Assembly: GCA_029977845.1 (NCBI GenBank)
Contig: JAPOKC010000013.1
Coordinates: 1-64,000, forward strand
From: Mycobacteriaceae bacterium
Lineage (GTDB): Bacteria; Actinomycetota; Actinomycetes; Mycobacteriales; Mycobacteriaceae
Length of the DNA: 64,000 nt
Reading direction: 5' to 3'
Shown here: piece after piece, positions 1-9,053 of the stretch
Position numbering within the stretch: the stretch's first letter is position 1
Layout: the number at the start of each line of letters is the position of its first letter
Translations under genes and position numbers: made by a program
The notes under the pieces: model-generated
The model's input: the letters and a program-made list of their open reading frames with translations, nothing else
Told to the model about the DNA's origin: nothing
Database searches by the model: none

Positions 1-164
1 CCCGCGATTCCGGCGCCGATGACGAGGACGTCGGCGCTGCGTCCGGCCGGTGCGTCAGCCCCCGGCGCCCGCTGCTGCTCCGGTGCATCGCAGCCGGAGA
101 TCAGGCCCGCCGGCACCGCCAGGGCGGCCAGCCGGACGAAGCCTCGTCGCGGGATCGGGGTCAC
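1..164 (-). CDS. Flavin-dependent oxidoreductase lipoprotein, 5' end only
   Basis: The gene reads off the left edge, so only about 54 codons are seen. Translation from the GTG at 164 gives an arginine pair, a hydrophobic stretch and a lipobox-like LISGC, followed about 30 residues later by VLVIGAGIA, the start of an FAD-binding Rossmann fold (GxGxxG). This fits a secreted, lipid-anchored flavin amine oxidase or related oxidoreductase. RR followed by a cysteine lipobox suggests Tat export before lipidation. It diverges from pfkA with 52 nt between the starts. The substrate cannot be judged from this fragment. Confidence 0.7.
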   Translation of the reverse strand, partial: MTPIPRRGFVRLAALAVPAGLISGCDAPEQQRAPGADAPAGRSADVLVIGAGIA

Positions 165-216
165 GCCTGCGAGGTTAACGCTCCGCTGCGCCGGTCGAGA
201 CGGTTAGATAGGCCCC

Positions 217-1248
217 ATGCGAATCGGAGTTCTCACCGGCGGCGGCGACTGCCCCGGCCTCAACGCCGTCATCCGCGCGGTCGTGCGGACCTGCGACGCC
301 CGCTACGGCTCGACGGTGGTCGGTTTCCAGGACGGCTGGAACGGCCTGCTGGAGAACCGCCGCATCCAACTGGTCAACGACGATCGCAACGCCCGGTTGC
401 TGGCCAAGGGCGGCACCATGCTCGGTACGGCGCGAACAAACCCCGAGCGGTTGCGCGCCGGCATCGACGAGATCAAGCAGACCCTGGAGGACAACGGGAT
501 CGACGTGCTGATCCCGATCGGCGGTGAGGGAACGCTGACCGCCGCGCACTGGCTGACCCAGGAGGGGGTCCCGGTCGTCGGGGTGCCCAAGACCATCGAC
601 AACGACATCGACTGCACCGATGTCACGTTCGGTCATGACACCGCGCTGATGATCGCCACCGAGGCGATCGACCGCCTGCACAGCACGGCGGAGTCCCATC
701 AGCGGGTGATGCTCGTCGAGGTGATGGGACGGCACGCCGGCTGGATTGCGCTCAACGCCGGTCTGGCCTCCGGTGCGCACATGACGCTGATCCCGGAGCA
801 GCCCTTCGACGTCGAGGAGGTGTGCCGGATGGTCAAGCAGCGCTTCCAGCGCGGCGCATCGCATTTCATCCTGGTGGTCGCCGAAGGCGCCAAGCCGGCC
901 GAGGGCACCATGCAGTTGCGCTCCGGCGGTATCGACGAGTTCGGCCACGAACGCTTCACCGGCGTGGCCCAGCAACTGGCCAACGAGGTGGAGAAGCGGA
1001 TCCGCAAGGAGGTCCGGGTCACCGTGCTCGGACACATCCAGCGCGGCGGTTCGCCGACGGCGTATGACCGGGTGCTCGCCACCCGCTTCGGGGTCAACGC
1101 CGCCGATGCGGCGCATGCCGGCGAGTTCGGGATGATGGTCTCGCTGCGTGGTGAGCACATCGGCCGGGTCCCGCTTGCCGATGCGGTGCGCCAGCTCAAG
1201 CTGGTGCCGCAGAGCCGATACGACGACGCGGCGGCGTTCTTCGGGTGA
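217..1248 (+). CDS. pfkA: 6-phosphofructokinase
   Basis: This 343-residue enzyme phosphorylates fructose 6-phosphate in glycolysis. The N-terminal [17 protein letters not shown] nucleotide loop, [13 protein letters not shown] and the MGRHAGW motif are all present. Gly after GGE together with Lys in PKTIDND is the pattern of the ATP-using actinobacterial subgroup, rather than the PPi-dependent enzymes; this is inferred from family knowledge. A TAGATA sequence ends 5 nt before the ATG, so the transcript may be leaderless. It converges on the MHS transporter with only 3 nt between stops. In M. tuberculosis pfkA abuts gatB directly, so the transporter separates them here. Confidence 0.96.
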   Translation: MRIGVLTGGGDCPGLNAVIRAVVRTCDARYGSTVVGFQDGWNGLLENRRIQLVNDDRNARLLAKGGTMLGTARTNPERLRAGIDEIKQTLEDNGIDVLIPIGGEGTLTAAHWLTQEGVPVVGVPKTIDNDIDCTDVTFGHDTALMIATEAIDRLHSTAESHQRVMLVEVMGRHAGWIALNAGLASGAHMTLIPEQPFDVEEVCRMVKQRFQRGASHFILVVAEGAKPAEGTMQLRSGGIDEFGHERFTGVAQQLANEVEKRIRKEVRVTVLGHIQRGGSPTAYDRVLATRFGVNAADAAHAGEFGMMVSLRGEHIGRVPLADAVRQLKLVPQSRYDDAAAFFG

Positions 1249-1251
1249 TTC

Positions 1252-2607
1252 CTACGGACTGACCGGGACCGGATCGGTGTCCAGCGACACCTCGCGGGTC
1301 TCGTGCATGACCAGCAGAGCGACGAACGTCAAACTCGCCGCGCAGAACAGGTACACACCCACCCAGCCGACTCCATAGGTCGACGACAACCAGGTCGCGA
1401 TGAACGGGGCCACCGCCGCGCCCAGGATGCTCGCCGAGTTGTAGGAGATCCCGGATCCGGTGTAGCGGACGTTGGTCGGGAACAGTTCGGGCAGAACGGC
1501 ACTCATCGGTCCGAAGGTGAAGCCCATCAGCGTCATGCCGATGATGAGGAACACCAGCACCGAACCGTGGCTGGCCTTGTCGGGTGCCAGCAGCATCGCG
1601 AACAGACCGCTGTAGGCCATGATCGCGGCGGTCACCACCAGCAGCGTTCGTCGTCGGCCCCACTGGTCGGCAAGGCGTCCGGCGACCGGGATCATCGCGG
1701 CGAAGAACAGCACCGCGATCAGTTGCATCTTGAGGAAGTCGATGTAGTTGAAACCCAGCCCCATCCCGGCCGGCGGCTTCTTTCCGGTGCCGTAGCTCAA
1801 CGCCCAGGTGGTGACGATGTAGAAGATCGTGTACGTCGACAGCATCACGAAGGTGCCCAGGATCAGCTGGCGCCAGTTGTTCCGGAACACCTGTGCCACA
1901 GGAGTTTTCACCTTCTCGCCGCGCTCCAGCGCGCGGGCGAACACCGGGGTCTCGGTGAGTTTGAGCCGCACGTAGAGGCCGATCGCCACCATCACCGCAC
2001 TGATCAGGAACGGGATCCGCCAGCCCCAGGTGAGGAACGGGCCGTTCAGATCCGGTTTGGCATTGGAGTGGCCCAGCCACATCAGCAGTGCCAGGAACAC
2101 CCCGTTGGCGAGCAGGAAGCCGAACGGTGCGCCGAGTTGCGGCCACATCGCCGCCCAGGCCCGTTTGCCCGGTTTGGCGGTCTCCACCGCCAGCAGGGCC
2201 GCACCGCTCCACTCGCCGCCCAGGGCCAGACCCTGGGCGAAGCGCAGGACTGCCAGCAGAGCCGGGGCCAGCAGGCCGACCTGGTTGTAGGTCGGCAGCA
2301 GACCGATGGCGAAGGTCGCGATGCCCATCGTCAGCAGCGAGCCGACCAGGGTGGCCTTGCGCCCGGCCCGGTCACCGAAATGCCCGAACAGCACCGAGCC
2401 GACCGGGCGTGCCACGAACGCCAGGCCGAAGGTGGCCAGCGAGGCCAGCAGCGCGGTGGTGGAGTTGCCCTTCGGGAAGAACAGAAAGGGGAACACCGAC
2501 ACCGCGGCGGTGGCGTAGACGTAGAAGTCGTAGAACTCGACGGTGGTGCCCACCATCGAGGCCAGCACGATCCGGCTGCGCGGTACTCCGGCGACGAGGT
2601 CGGTCAT
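1252..2607 (-). CDS. MHS-family metabolite:H+ symporter (MFS)
   Basis: A 451-residue, 12-helix major facilitator of the metabolite:H+ symporter type. Typical signatures are [13 protein letters not shown] at the N-terminus, [18 protein letters not shown] in the loop between helices 2 and 3, and [15 protein letters not shown]. Relatives carry shikimate, alpha-ketoglutarate, proline/betaine or dicarboxylates, and the substrate here is unknown. The ATG at 2607 follows TAACCT at 8 nt; the upstream in-frame TTG at 2631 is less likely. It diverges from gatB, with the two -10 boxes 11 nt apart. Confidence 0.9.
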   Translation of the reverse strand: MTDLVAGVPRSRIVLASMVGTTVEFYDFYVYATAAVSVFPFLFFPKGNSTTALLASLATFGLAFVARPVGSVLFGHFGDRAGRKATLVGSLLTMGIATFAIGLLPTYNQVGLLAPALLAVLRFAQGLALGGEWSGAALLAVETAKPGKRAWAAMWPQLGAPFGFLLANGVFLALLMWLGHSNAKPDLNGPFLTWGWRIPFLISAVMVAIGLYVRLKLTETPVFARALERGEKVKTPVAQVFRNNWRQLILGTFVMLSTYTIFYIVTTWALSYGTGKKPPAGMGLGFNYIDFLKMQLIAVLFFAAMIPVAGRLADQWGRRRTLLVVTAAIMAYSGLFAMLLAPDKASHGSVLVFLIIGMTLMGFTFGPMSAVLPELFPTNVRYTGSGISYNSASILGAAVAPFIATWLSSTYGVGWVGVYLFCAASLTFVALLVMHETREVSLDTDPVPVSP

Positions 2608-2632
2608 GGCAGGCAAGGTTAGTCCGCCCAAC

Positions 2633-2638
2633 TAGGAT
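2633..2638 (+). promoter_or_regulatory. -10 box of gatB (leaderless type)
   Basis: TAGGAT lies 7 nt before the gatB ATG and matches the mycobacterial TANNNT -10. This predicts a transcript starting at or next to the start codon. Confidence 0.6.
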
Positions 2639-2645
2639 CACAGCT

Positions 2646-4154
2646 ATGTCCACCGCAACTGACCTGATCGACTACGACGACGTCGTGGCCCGGTTCGACC
2701 CGGTGCTGGGTCTGGAGGTGCACGTCGAGCTGTCGACGGCGACCAAGATGTTCTGCGGCTGCGCCACCACCTTCGGTGCTGAGCCCAACACTCAGGTGTG
2801 CCCGGTCTGCCTGGGCCTGCCCGGTGCCCTGCCCACGCTGAACGAGACCGCCGTCGAGTCGGCCATCCGGATAGGCCTGGCCCTCAATTGCGAGATCGCC
2901 TCGTGGTGCAGGTTCGCCCGGAAGAACTACTTCTATCCAGACCAGCCGAAGAACTATCAGATCTCGCAGTACGACGAGCCGATCGCCTTCAACGGTCACC
3001 TCGACGTACCTCTGGAGGACGGCACCGTCTTCCGCATCGACATCGAGCGCGCCCATATGGAGGAGGACACCGGCAAGCTCACCCACGTGGGCTCCGACAC
3101 CGGCCGGATCCACGGCGCCACCACCTCGCTGCTCGACGTCAACCGTGCCGGGGTGCCGCTGATCGAGATCGTCACCAAGCCCATCGAGGGGGCCGGGGAG
3201 CGCGCCCCAGAGGTGGCCCGCGCCTATGTCACCGCACTGCGCGATCTGCTGCGCGCACTGGATGTCTCCGACGTCCGGATGGACCAGGGCTCACTGCGCT
3301 GTGACGCCAACGTGTCGCTGCGCCCGATGGGACAGCAGGAGTTCGGCACCCGGACCGAGACCAAGAACGTCAACTCGCTCAAGAGCGTCGAGGTGGCGGT
3401 GCGCTACGAGATGCGCCGGCAGGCGGCGGTGCTCGACTCCGGCGGCAAGGTTCACCAGGAGACCCGGCATTTCCACGAGGATGGCTACACCTCGCCGGGC
3501 CGGGACAAGGAGACCGCCGAGGACTACCGCTACTTCCCGGAGCCGGATCTGGAACCGGTGGCCCCGAGTGCGGAGCTTGTCGAGAAGCTGCGCACGACGA
3601 TTCCCGAGCTTCCGTGGTTGTCGCGCAAGCGGATTCAGCAGGACTGGGGTGTCTCCGACGAGGTGATGCGCGACCTGGTCAATGCCGGCGCGGTGGATCT
3701 GGTGACCGCGACGGTGGCCGCGGGCGCTTCCAGCGAATCCGCGCGGGCCTGGTGGGGCAACTTCCTGGTGCAGAAGGCCAATGAATCCGGCGTGGAACTC
3801 GATGCGCTGGCCATCACCCCGGCTCAGGTGGCCACGGTTGTCGCCCTCGTCGAGGACGGCAAGCTGTCCAACAAGCTGGCCCGTCAGGTCGTCGAGGGTG
3901 TGCTGGCCGGGGAGGGTGAGCCCGAGCAGGTGATGGCCGACCGCGGTCTGGCGCTGGTGCGCGACGACTCACTGATCCAGACCGCCGTCGACGAGGCACT
4001 GGCCGCCAACCCGGACGTCGCCGAGAAGATCCGCGGCGGCAAGGTCCAGGCGGTGGGGGCGATCGTCGGTGCGGTGATGAAGGCGACGAAGGGTCAGGCC
4101 GACGCCGCGCGGGTTCGGGAGTTGGTCCTGGCCGCCTGTGGCCAGAGCGGCTGA
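2646..4154 (+). CDS. gatB: Aspartyl/glutamyl-tRNA(Asn/Gln) amidotransferase subunit B
   Basis: GatB (502 aa) binds misacylated Glu-tRNA(Gln) or Asp-tRNA(Asn) and transamidates it with ammonia delivered by GatA. The N-terminal kinase-like domain shows GLEVHVEL and a zinc site formed by CGCATT and CPVCLG. The [19 protein letters not shown] block and the C-terminal YqeY-like tail domain (about residues 360-502) are intact. gatC and gatA are not in the window; in mycobacteria they lie just upstream of pfkA. The ATG at 2646 is chosen from its leaderless -10 and from family length; a longer in-frame extension overlaps the divergent transporter and is spurious. The 3' end runs into a 63-bp palindromic repeat. 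Confidence 0.97.
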   Translation: MSTATDLIDYDDVVARFDPVLGLEVHVELSTATKMFCGCATTFGAEPNTQVCPVCLGLPGALPTLNETAVESAIRIGLALNCEIASWCRFARKNYFYPDQPKNYQISQYDEPIAFNGHLDVPLEDGTVFRIDIERAHMEEDTGKLTHVGSDTGRIHGATTSLLDVNRAGVPLIEIVTKPIEGAGERAPEVARAYVTALRDLLRALDVSDVRMDQGSLRCDANVSLRPMGQQEFGTRTETKNVNSLKSVEVAVRYEMRRQAAVLDSGGKVHQETRHFHEDGYTSPGRDKETAEDYRYFPEPDLEPVAPSAELVEKLRTTIPELPWLSRKRIQQDWGVSDEVMRDLVNAGAVDLVTATVAAGASSESARAWWGNFLVQKANESGVELDALAITPAQVATVVALVEDGKLSNKLARQVVEGVLAGEGEPEQVMADRGLALVRDDSLIQTAVDEALAANPDVAEKIRGGKVQAVGAIVGAVMKATKGQADAARVRELVLAACGQSG

Positions 4155-4159
4155 TTCCG

Positions 4160-4222
4160 CGTTGAGTGAGGAGCCTTGCAGGCTCCTACTCGCACAATGC
4201 CTGCGTGGTTCCTCACTCAACG
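4160..4222. repeat. 63-bp palindromic element, copy A
   Basis: The ends are perfect 13-nt inverted arms, CGTTGAGTGAGGA and TCCTCACTCAACG, with CTTGCAGGC in the interior. A second copy of identical length lies at 61369-61431. The last 16 nt are identical in both copies, and about 43 of 63 positions match overall. This copy sits between the convergent gatB and cbbY and supplies the cbbY stop codon. Confidence 0.75.
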
Positions 4223-4944
4223 GGGGGGTGGTTGCGCTCCCGCCAGTACTGCTCATGGATTCGCCGGCACCCGGCGGCATTCAGCGGCTCCGATGCGTCG
4301 TAGCGGTCGAACAGTGCGGCCGCACCGGCGAAATCCTGATCGTGGGTGTAGTCGTTGGTGACCACCACCGTCGCCATACCGGCGCCCAGTGCCGCCTGCA
4401 GCCCGTTGGCCGAATCCTCCACGGCCAGAGCCTGTTCGGGGCGGATGCCGAGTTGCTCGAGGGCCAGGACGTAGGCCTCCGGATCCGGCTTGAGGTTGGT
4501 GACGTCGTCACCGGTGACCATCACCTCGACCACCCCGTCGCCGATCAGGTGCCGCACCAACGGTTCAACCCAGGCCCGCCGGCCGGTGGTCGCCACCGCG
4601 ATGCGGATGCCCGAGCCCTGTAGGCTCCAGATCAGGTCGACCAGTCCTGGTCGGGGCGAGATGTCCCCGTTGAGGATGGAGTCGCGGAACAATCCGGTCT
4701 TGGTCTTATGGATATGTCCGGCAAGGGTTTCGGAGTCTTCGCCGAAACCGCGCTCACGCAGATCTGCCGCGATCCGCCGGTCTCCGCCGGTGATCTTGAG
4801 CAGCCGGCCGTAGTGATCCGGATCCCACCGCACGTCCAGACCGTGCGCCTCGAAAGCGGCGTTGAACGCCGGCCGGTGGCCGTCACGTTCGGTGTCGGCC
4901 AGCGTCCCGTCGACGTCGAAGACGACGGCTTCTAGATCGGGCAT
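4213..4944 (-). CDS. cbbY: CbbY-type HAD phosphatase
   Basis: A 243-residue HAD hydrolase of the CbbY branch. The catalytic loop is FDVDGTLADTERDGHR (Asp10 and Asp12), followed by the cap motif IHKTKT and the acidic loop EDSANGLQAALGAGM. Characterised CbbY proteins hydrolyse xylulose 1,5-bisphosphate, a misfire product that inhibits RuBisCO; the assignment here rests on motif similarity and on the adjacent transketolase and other Calvin-cycle genes. The last codons (Val-Glu-stop) are encoded by an arm of the palindromic repeat, so the C-terminus may have been reshaped by that insertion. The ATG at 4944 gives the usual family N-terminus. Confidence 0.88.
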   Translation of the reverse strand: MPDLEAVVFDVDGTLADTERDGHRPAFNAAFEAHGLDVRWDPDHYGRLLKITGGDRRIAADLRERGFGEDSETLAGHIHKTKTGLFRDSILNGDISPRPGLVDLIWSLQGSGIRIAVATTGRRAWVEPLVRHLIGDGVVEVMVTGDDVTNLKPDPEAYVLALEQLGIRPEQALAVEDSANGLQAALGAGMATVVVTNDYTHDQDFAGAAALFDRYDASEPLNAAGCRRIHEQYWRERNHPPVE

Positions 4945-5053
4945 GTCCGCATGGGCGCAACGGGCCCGATCCCACCAGAACGAACGGGAGAGCACCTCTG
5001 CAGTATCGGCGCGTTCGGGCGGCGTTCACATCCCCCGTTACGGGGAGGGGCCG

Positions 5054-7042
5054 TCATCGCGCGTCGCCGAGAACCCGCGCCACCGTGTCGGCGATCGCGG
5101 CGGGGGACAGCCCGAGGTGCTCGGCGACCTGGGTGCCCGGACCGCTCTCGCCGAACCGGTTGATGCCGACCACTGCGTCACCGGGCCGCGTCACGGTGTT
5201 CCAGCCGCTCGTCACCCCGGCCTCGATCCAGACGGTCGGGGAGTGCCACCTCGCCCCGGCGCGTTCCAAGGTCTCCCGGCACATCACCGACATCACCTCG
5301 GCGTTGACACCGCGCTCCTTGAGCAGATCGGCGGTCTGAAGCGCCAGCGCCACTTCCGAACCGCTGCCGGCCAGCACCACATGGGCGGGGCCGTCGGCCG
5401 ACCGGACCACCCGGGCGCCGTGGGTCCGGTGGTCGGCCAGGCCGTCGGCACCCAGTGCCGGCAGATCCTGGCGGGACAGGATCAGCGCGGTCGGTCCGGT
5501 CATGTTCTCGGCAGCGATCTGCCAGGCCAGTGCGGTCTCGGCGGCGTCTGCCGGCCTCAGCACGGTCAGCCCCGGGATGACCCGCAACGATTCCACGTGC
5601 TCGATCGGCTGATGTGTCGGCCCGTCCTCGCCGACGTGCACCGAGTCGTGGGTGAACACATAGATGACCGGCAGGCCCATCAACGCCGACAGCCGCAGCG
5701 CGGGCCGCAGGTAATCGGCGAACACCAGGAACGTGCTGCCGAACGGTCGCAGCCCGCCGTGCAACGCGAGCCCGTTCATCACCGCCGCCATCGCGTGCTC
5801 ACGGATGCCGAAGTGGATGGTGCGGCCGGTGTAGTCGCCGGGGCCGACGTCACCGCCCGGGATGGCGGTGTTGGTGGAGGCCGCCAGATCCGCCGATCCG
5901 CCGATCAGCGCCGGATACACCTGCGCCAGTGCGGTCAGCGCGTTGCCGGATGCCTTGCGGGTGGCCATCTTCGACCCGGCCGACTCGGCCGCCAGTGCCT
6001 CGAGCACGTCGAGCTGAGGCGGCGCCGGGATCCGGTCGAGCGGAAAGGCTTCTGCCAGTCCCGGATTGGCCTTCGCCCACGAATCGTGCAGCCGGTTCCA
6101 TTCGGCGTGCGCCGCGGCGCCGCGCGCGGCAGAGGATGCGGCCATCTCGGCGACCTCGGCCGGAACGTGGAACGCGGTGTCCGGCCAGTCCAACCGGGCG
6201 CGCATGGCGGCGAGGCCGTCGGCTCCCAGCGGGCTGCCGTGCGCCTTCGGCGTCCCTTCCACGCTCGGCGCGCCGTAACCGATAACGGTTCGCACCCGGA
6301 TGAACGCCGGCCGGTCGGTGATCTCCCGCGCGGTGGTGAAGGCCCGGTCCAGCGCGGCCACATCGTTGCCGTCCTCGACGCTGAGCACCGCCCAGCCGTA
6401 GGCGGCGAACCGGGCTTCGGCGTCGTCTGCGCAGCTGCGGGTCGCCGGGCCGTCGATGGTGATGTCGTTGTCGTCGAAGATCAGCGTCAGGTTGCCCAGA
6501 CCCAACCGGCCGGCCAGCGAGGCGGCCTCGTGGCTGATGCCCTCCATCAGGCACCCGTCACCGGCCAGCGCCCACACCCGGTGGTTCACCACCGGATGCC
6601 CGTCGGTGTTGCACCGCGCGGCCAGCATCCGCTCGGCCAGCGCCATACCGACGGCGTTGGCGATGCCCTGGCCCAGCGGTCCGGTGGTGGTCTCCACCCC
6701 GGGGGTCTGCCGGTATTCGGGATGACCGGGGGTGGCCGAACCGAGCTGACGGAAGCGGCGCAGTTCGTCGAGTGACAGGTCATAGCCGAACACGTGCAGC
6801 AGCGCGTACAGCAGCATCGAGCCGTGCCCGGCCGACAGCACGAACCGGTCCCGGTCCGGCCAGGACGGGTCGGCGGGGTCGTGGCGCAGATGACGAGACC
6901 ACAGCGCCCAGGCGATTGTGGCGGCGCCCAGCGGAAGGCCGGGATGTCCGCTGTTGGCTTCGTTCACCGCGTCGGCGGCCAGGAAACGCAGCGTGTTGAC
7001 GGCCTGCTGGTCGTTGTCGGTTTCGATTGCCGTGCTGGTCAT
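5054..7042 (-). CDS. cbbT: Transketolase (Calvin-cycle copy)
   Basis: This 662-residue, TPP-dependent transketolase shuffles two-carbon units between sugar phosphates. The N-terminal half shows NSGHPGLPLGAA, the TPP-magnesium motif GDGCLMEG with downstream DDNDITIDG, and the central domain contains GIREHAMAAVMNGLALHGG with the catalytic glutamate. The length is normal. Mycobacteria carry a housekeeping tkt elsewhere, so this is probably a second, pathway-specific copy. It lies 109 nt downstream of cbbY's start on the same strand and reads away from the two-component system. Its start region faces an inverted repeat at 7078-7094. Confidence 0.94.
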   Translation of the reverse strand: MTSTAIETDNDQQAVNTLRFLAADAVNEANSGHPGLPLGAATIAWALWSRHLRHDPADPSWPDRDRFVLSAGHGSMLLYALLHVFGYDLSLDELRRFRQLGSATPGHPEYRQTPGVETTTGPLGQGIANAVGMALAERMLAARCNTDGHPVVNHRVWALAGDGCLMEGISHEAASLAGRLGLGNLTLIFDDNDITIDGPATRSCADDAEARFAAYGWAVLSVEDGNDVAALDRAFTTAREITDRPAFIRVRTVIGYGAPSVEGTPKAHGSPLGADGLAAMRARLDWPDTAFHVPAEVAEMAASSAARGAAAHAEWNRLHDSWAKANPGLAEAFPLDRIPAPPQLDVLEALAAESAGSKMATRKASGNALTALAQVYPALIGGSADLAASTNTAIPGGDVGPGDYTGRTIHFGIREHAMAAVMNGLALHGGLRPFGSTFLVFADYLRPALRLSALMGLPVIYVFTHDSVHVGEDGPTHQPIEHVESLRVIPGLTVLRPADAAETALAWQIAAENMTGPTALILSRQDLPALGADGLADHRTHGARVVRSADGPAHVVLAGSGSEVALALQTADLLKERGVNAEVMSVMCRETLERAGARWHSPTVWIEAGVTSGWNTVTRPGDAVVGINRFGESGPGTQVAEHLGLSPAAIADTVARVLGDAR

Positions 7043-7077
7043 TGCGCGATGCTAGGGCGACGGGGCAGTCCGTCACC

Positions 7078-7094
7078 TCCCCCGAAGCGGGGGA
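7078..7094. promoter_or_regulatory. Inverted repeat between cbbT and the two-component system
   Basis: TCCCCCG and CGGGGGA form perfect 7-nt arms around AAG in the 116-nt divergent intergenic region. It could be an operator for the neighbouring response regulator or a short RNA hairpin; nothing in the sequence decides. Confidence 0.4.
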
Positions 7095-7146
7095 TAGCGC
7101 GGGTGAAAACACGTCCCGAACCAACGGCAGGACAACCCTGCGTGTC

Positions 7147-7152
7147 TATCGT
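7147..7152 (+). promoter_or_regulatory. -10 box of the response regulator gene
   Basis: TATCGT is placed 6 nt before the ATG at 7159 and fits TANNNT, suggesting a leaderless mRNA for the regulator-kinase pair. Confidence 0.5.
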
Positions 7153-7158
7153 GGGTGC

Positions 7159-7830
7159 ATGACGACGGCGCATACCGGCGAGCCCATCCGGGTGGTGCTC
7201 GTCGACGACCACCAGATGGTGATCGAGGGTCTCAAGGCGATGCTGGCGCCGTTTCACACCAAGGTCGAGGTGATCGGTGAGGCGGTCGGCGTCGACGACG
7301 CGCTCGGCGTGATCACCGCGCTGGCCCCCGACATCGTGCTCAGCGATGTCCGGATGCAGGGCGGCAGCGGGCTGGACCTGTGCCGCATGGTCCGCGAACG
7401 CAACCCCGAACAGAAGGTGATCCTGCTCTCGGTCTACGACGACGAGCAGTATCTGTTCCAGGCGCTGCGCGTCGGGGCATCGGGTTACCTGCTCAAGGGC
7501 ATCAGCAGCGACGATCTGGTGCGCCAGCTGGAACTCGTGCAGAAGGGTTCCACCGCAATCGATCCCGGTCTCGCCGCGCGCGCGGCCGACACCGCCGCCC
7601 GGCTGCAGCGCGACGAGTTCTGGCCGGGAGCGCGCCAGGGACTCACCCAGCGCGAGAGCGAGATCCTGTCATTGGTCGTGGCCGGCCTGTCCAACCGTGG
7701 CATCGCCAACAAACTCATCATTGGCGACGAGACCGTCAAGAGTCATCTGCGCTCGATCTACCGCAAGCTCGGCGTCGGCGATCGCACCGGCGCGGTGGCC
7801 ACCGCGCTGCGGGAGGGTATCTACCAGTGA
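7159..7830 (+). CDS. NarL/LuxR-family response regulator
   Basis: A 223-residue two-domain regulator. The receiver has the acidic pair Asp16-Asp17 (VLVDDHQM), phosphoacceptor Asp63 in IVLSDVRM, and a late lysine in GYLLKG. The C-terminal helix-turn-helix (about 155-215) is of LuxR type (LTQRESEILSLVVAGLSNRGIA and ETVKSHLRSIYRKLG). The stop overlaps the GTG of the sensor kinase by 4 nt, so the two are a cognate pair. Its placement between cbbT and the aldolase suggests control of the autotrophy genes, but this is inference from position only. Confidence 0.92.
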   Translation: MTTAHTGEPIRVVLVDDHQMVIEGLKAMLAPFHTKVEVIGEAVGVDDALGVITALAPDIVLSDVRMQGGSGLDLCRMVRERNPEQKVILLSVYDDEQYLFQALRVGASGYLLKGISSDDLVRQLELVQKGSTAIDPGLAARAADTAARLQRDEFWPGARQGLTQRESEILSLVVAGLSNRGIANKLIIGDETVKSHLRSIYRKLGVGDRTGAVATALREGIYQ

Positions 7831-9053
7831 GCCCGACCAGAGGATTGGGCGCCCAGGACGTACACGGGCTGGTCGACGCCGACCGCGAGGTGACGCTGCT
7901 GCTGGACATCATCGCCGCCACCTCCAGCGGTCCCGGTGTGGAACCGATGGCCGCGGCGGTGGCCGAATTGATCACCTCAGCAACGGCGTCCGACGTCTGC
8001 TTCGTGCACGTCCTCGATGACAGCGACCGGTCGCTGACGCTGGCCGGCGCCACTCCGCCGTTCGACGCCCAGGTCGGCCGGATCCGGCTGCCGCTGGGTT
8101 CAGGTGTGTCGGGCTGGGTCGCCAGTCACCGCGAGCCGGTGGTGATCGTGAGCAATAAGGAGAACGATCCCCGCTACATGCCGATCGAATCGCTGCGCGG
8201 CTCGGACTTCACCTCGATGGCCTCGGTGCCGATGGAGACCGAACCGGGAGGTCTGGTCGGAGTTCTCAACGTGCACACCATCTCCCGGCGCGATTTCACC
8301 CCGCGCGACATACAGCTGCTGCTCGTGATCGGCCGGCTGATCGCCGGCGCTCTCCACCAGGCCCGACTGCATCGGCAGCTGAGCGCACGAGAGCGTGCGC
8401 ACGAGAATTTCGCCGAACAGGTGATCGCCGCCCAGGAGAACGAGCGCAGCCGGCTCGCGGCCGATATCCACGACGGGATCTCCCAGCGTCTGGTGAGCCT
8501 GACCTACCGGCTCGACGCCGCCGCCCGCGCGGTCGACGACGAACAGTGCGGGGATGCCGTCGAGCAGATCGAGAAGGCACGCGATCTGGTGGATCTCACG
8601 CTGGCGGAAGCCCGTTCGGCGATCGGCGGCCTGCGCCCGCCGGTGCTCGACGATCTGGGCCTGGCCGGCGGTCTGGCGAGTCTGGCCGCCTCCATCACCG
8701 AGGTGGACCTCGACCTGGAACTGGCCGACAACCGGTTGCCCGAACACATCGAGGTGGCTTTCTACCGGATCGCCCAGGAGGCGTTGCAGAACATCCTCAA
8801 ACACTCCCGCGCGCTGACCGCGACCATCCGGTTCAGCACCACCGGCGGCGTGGCCACACTCGAGGTCGCCGACACCGGCGTCGGCTTCGGCCCGGGTGCC
8901 GACCGGATCGTCCCGGAGGCACATGGTGGCGGCTTCGGAATGTTGTCGATGACCGAGCGGGCCGAACTCGTCGGCGGACATCTCTCGGTGCGTTCAGAGC
9001 CCGGCGCCGGCACCACTGTGACGGTGACCGTGGAGCTGGCTCAGGCCGACTGA
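7827..9053 (+). CDS. GAF-domain sensor histidine kinase
   Basis: A 408-residue soluble kinase. A GAF domain (about 40-180) is followed by a HisKA_3 dimerisation helix, ENERSRLAADIHDGISQRL, with His215 as the phosphorylated residue. The HATPase domain ends the protein with an ALQNILKHS N box, DTGVGFG and GGGFGMLSMTERAE. No transmembrane segment is visible, so the signal is cytoplasmic, for example redox, a gas or a metabolite through GAF. The design resembles the C-terminal half of DevS/NreB-type kinases. The 3' end overlaps the convergent aldolase gene by 13 nt. Confidence 0.92.
   Translation: MSPTRGLGAQDVHGLVDADREVTLLLDIIAATSSGPGVEPMAAAVAELITSATASDVCFVHVLDDSDRSLTLAGATPPFDAQVGRIRLPLGSGVSGWVASHREPVVIVSNKENDPRYMPIESLRGSDFTSMASVPMETEPGGLVGVLNVHTISRRDFTPRDIQLLLVIGRLIAGALHQARLHRQLSARERAHENFAEQVIAAQENERSRLAADIHDGISQRLVSLTYRLDAAARAVDDEQCGDAVEQIEKARDLVDLTLAEARSAIGGLRPPVLDDLGLAGGLASLAASITEVDLDLELADNRLPEHIEVAFYRIAQEALQNILKHSRALTATIRFSTTGGVATLEVADTGVGFGPGADRIVPEAHGGGFGMLSMTERAELVGGHLSVRSEPGAGTTVTVTVELAQAD

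Noticed and set aside
1196-2212. Alternative minus-strand frame in the MHS transporter
   Set aside because: Low-complexity translation; the overlapping frame has the full transporter motifs.
2088-2645. Long N-terminal extension of the gatB frame
   Set aside because: It overlaps the divergent transporter, is Arg/Pro-rich shadow sequence, and the family N-terminus begins at 2646 behind a -10 box.
4862-6775. A 637-codon frame opposite transketolase
   Set aside because: It is antisense to a clearly conserved gene and has the Gly/Arg/His-rich composition of a GC-driven shadow frame.
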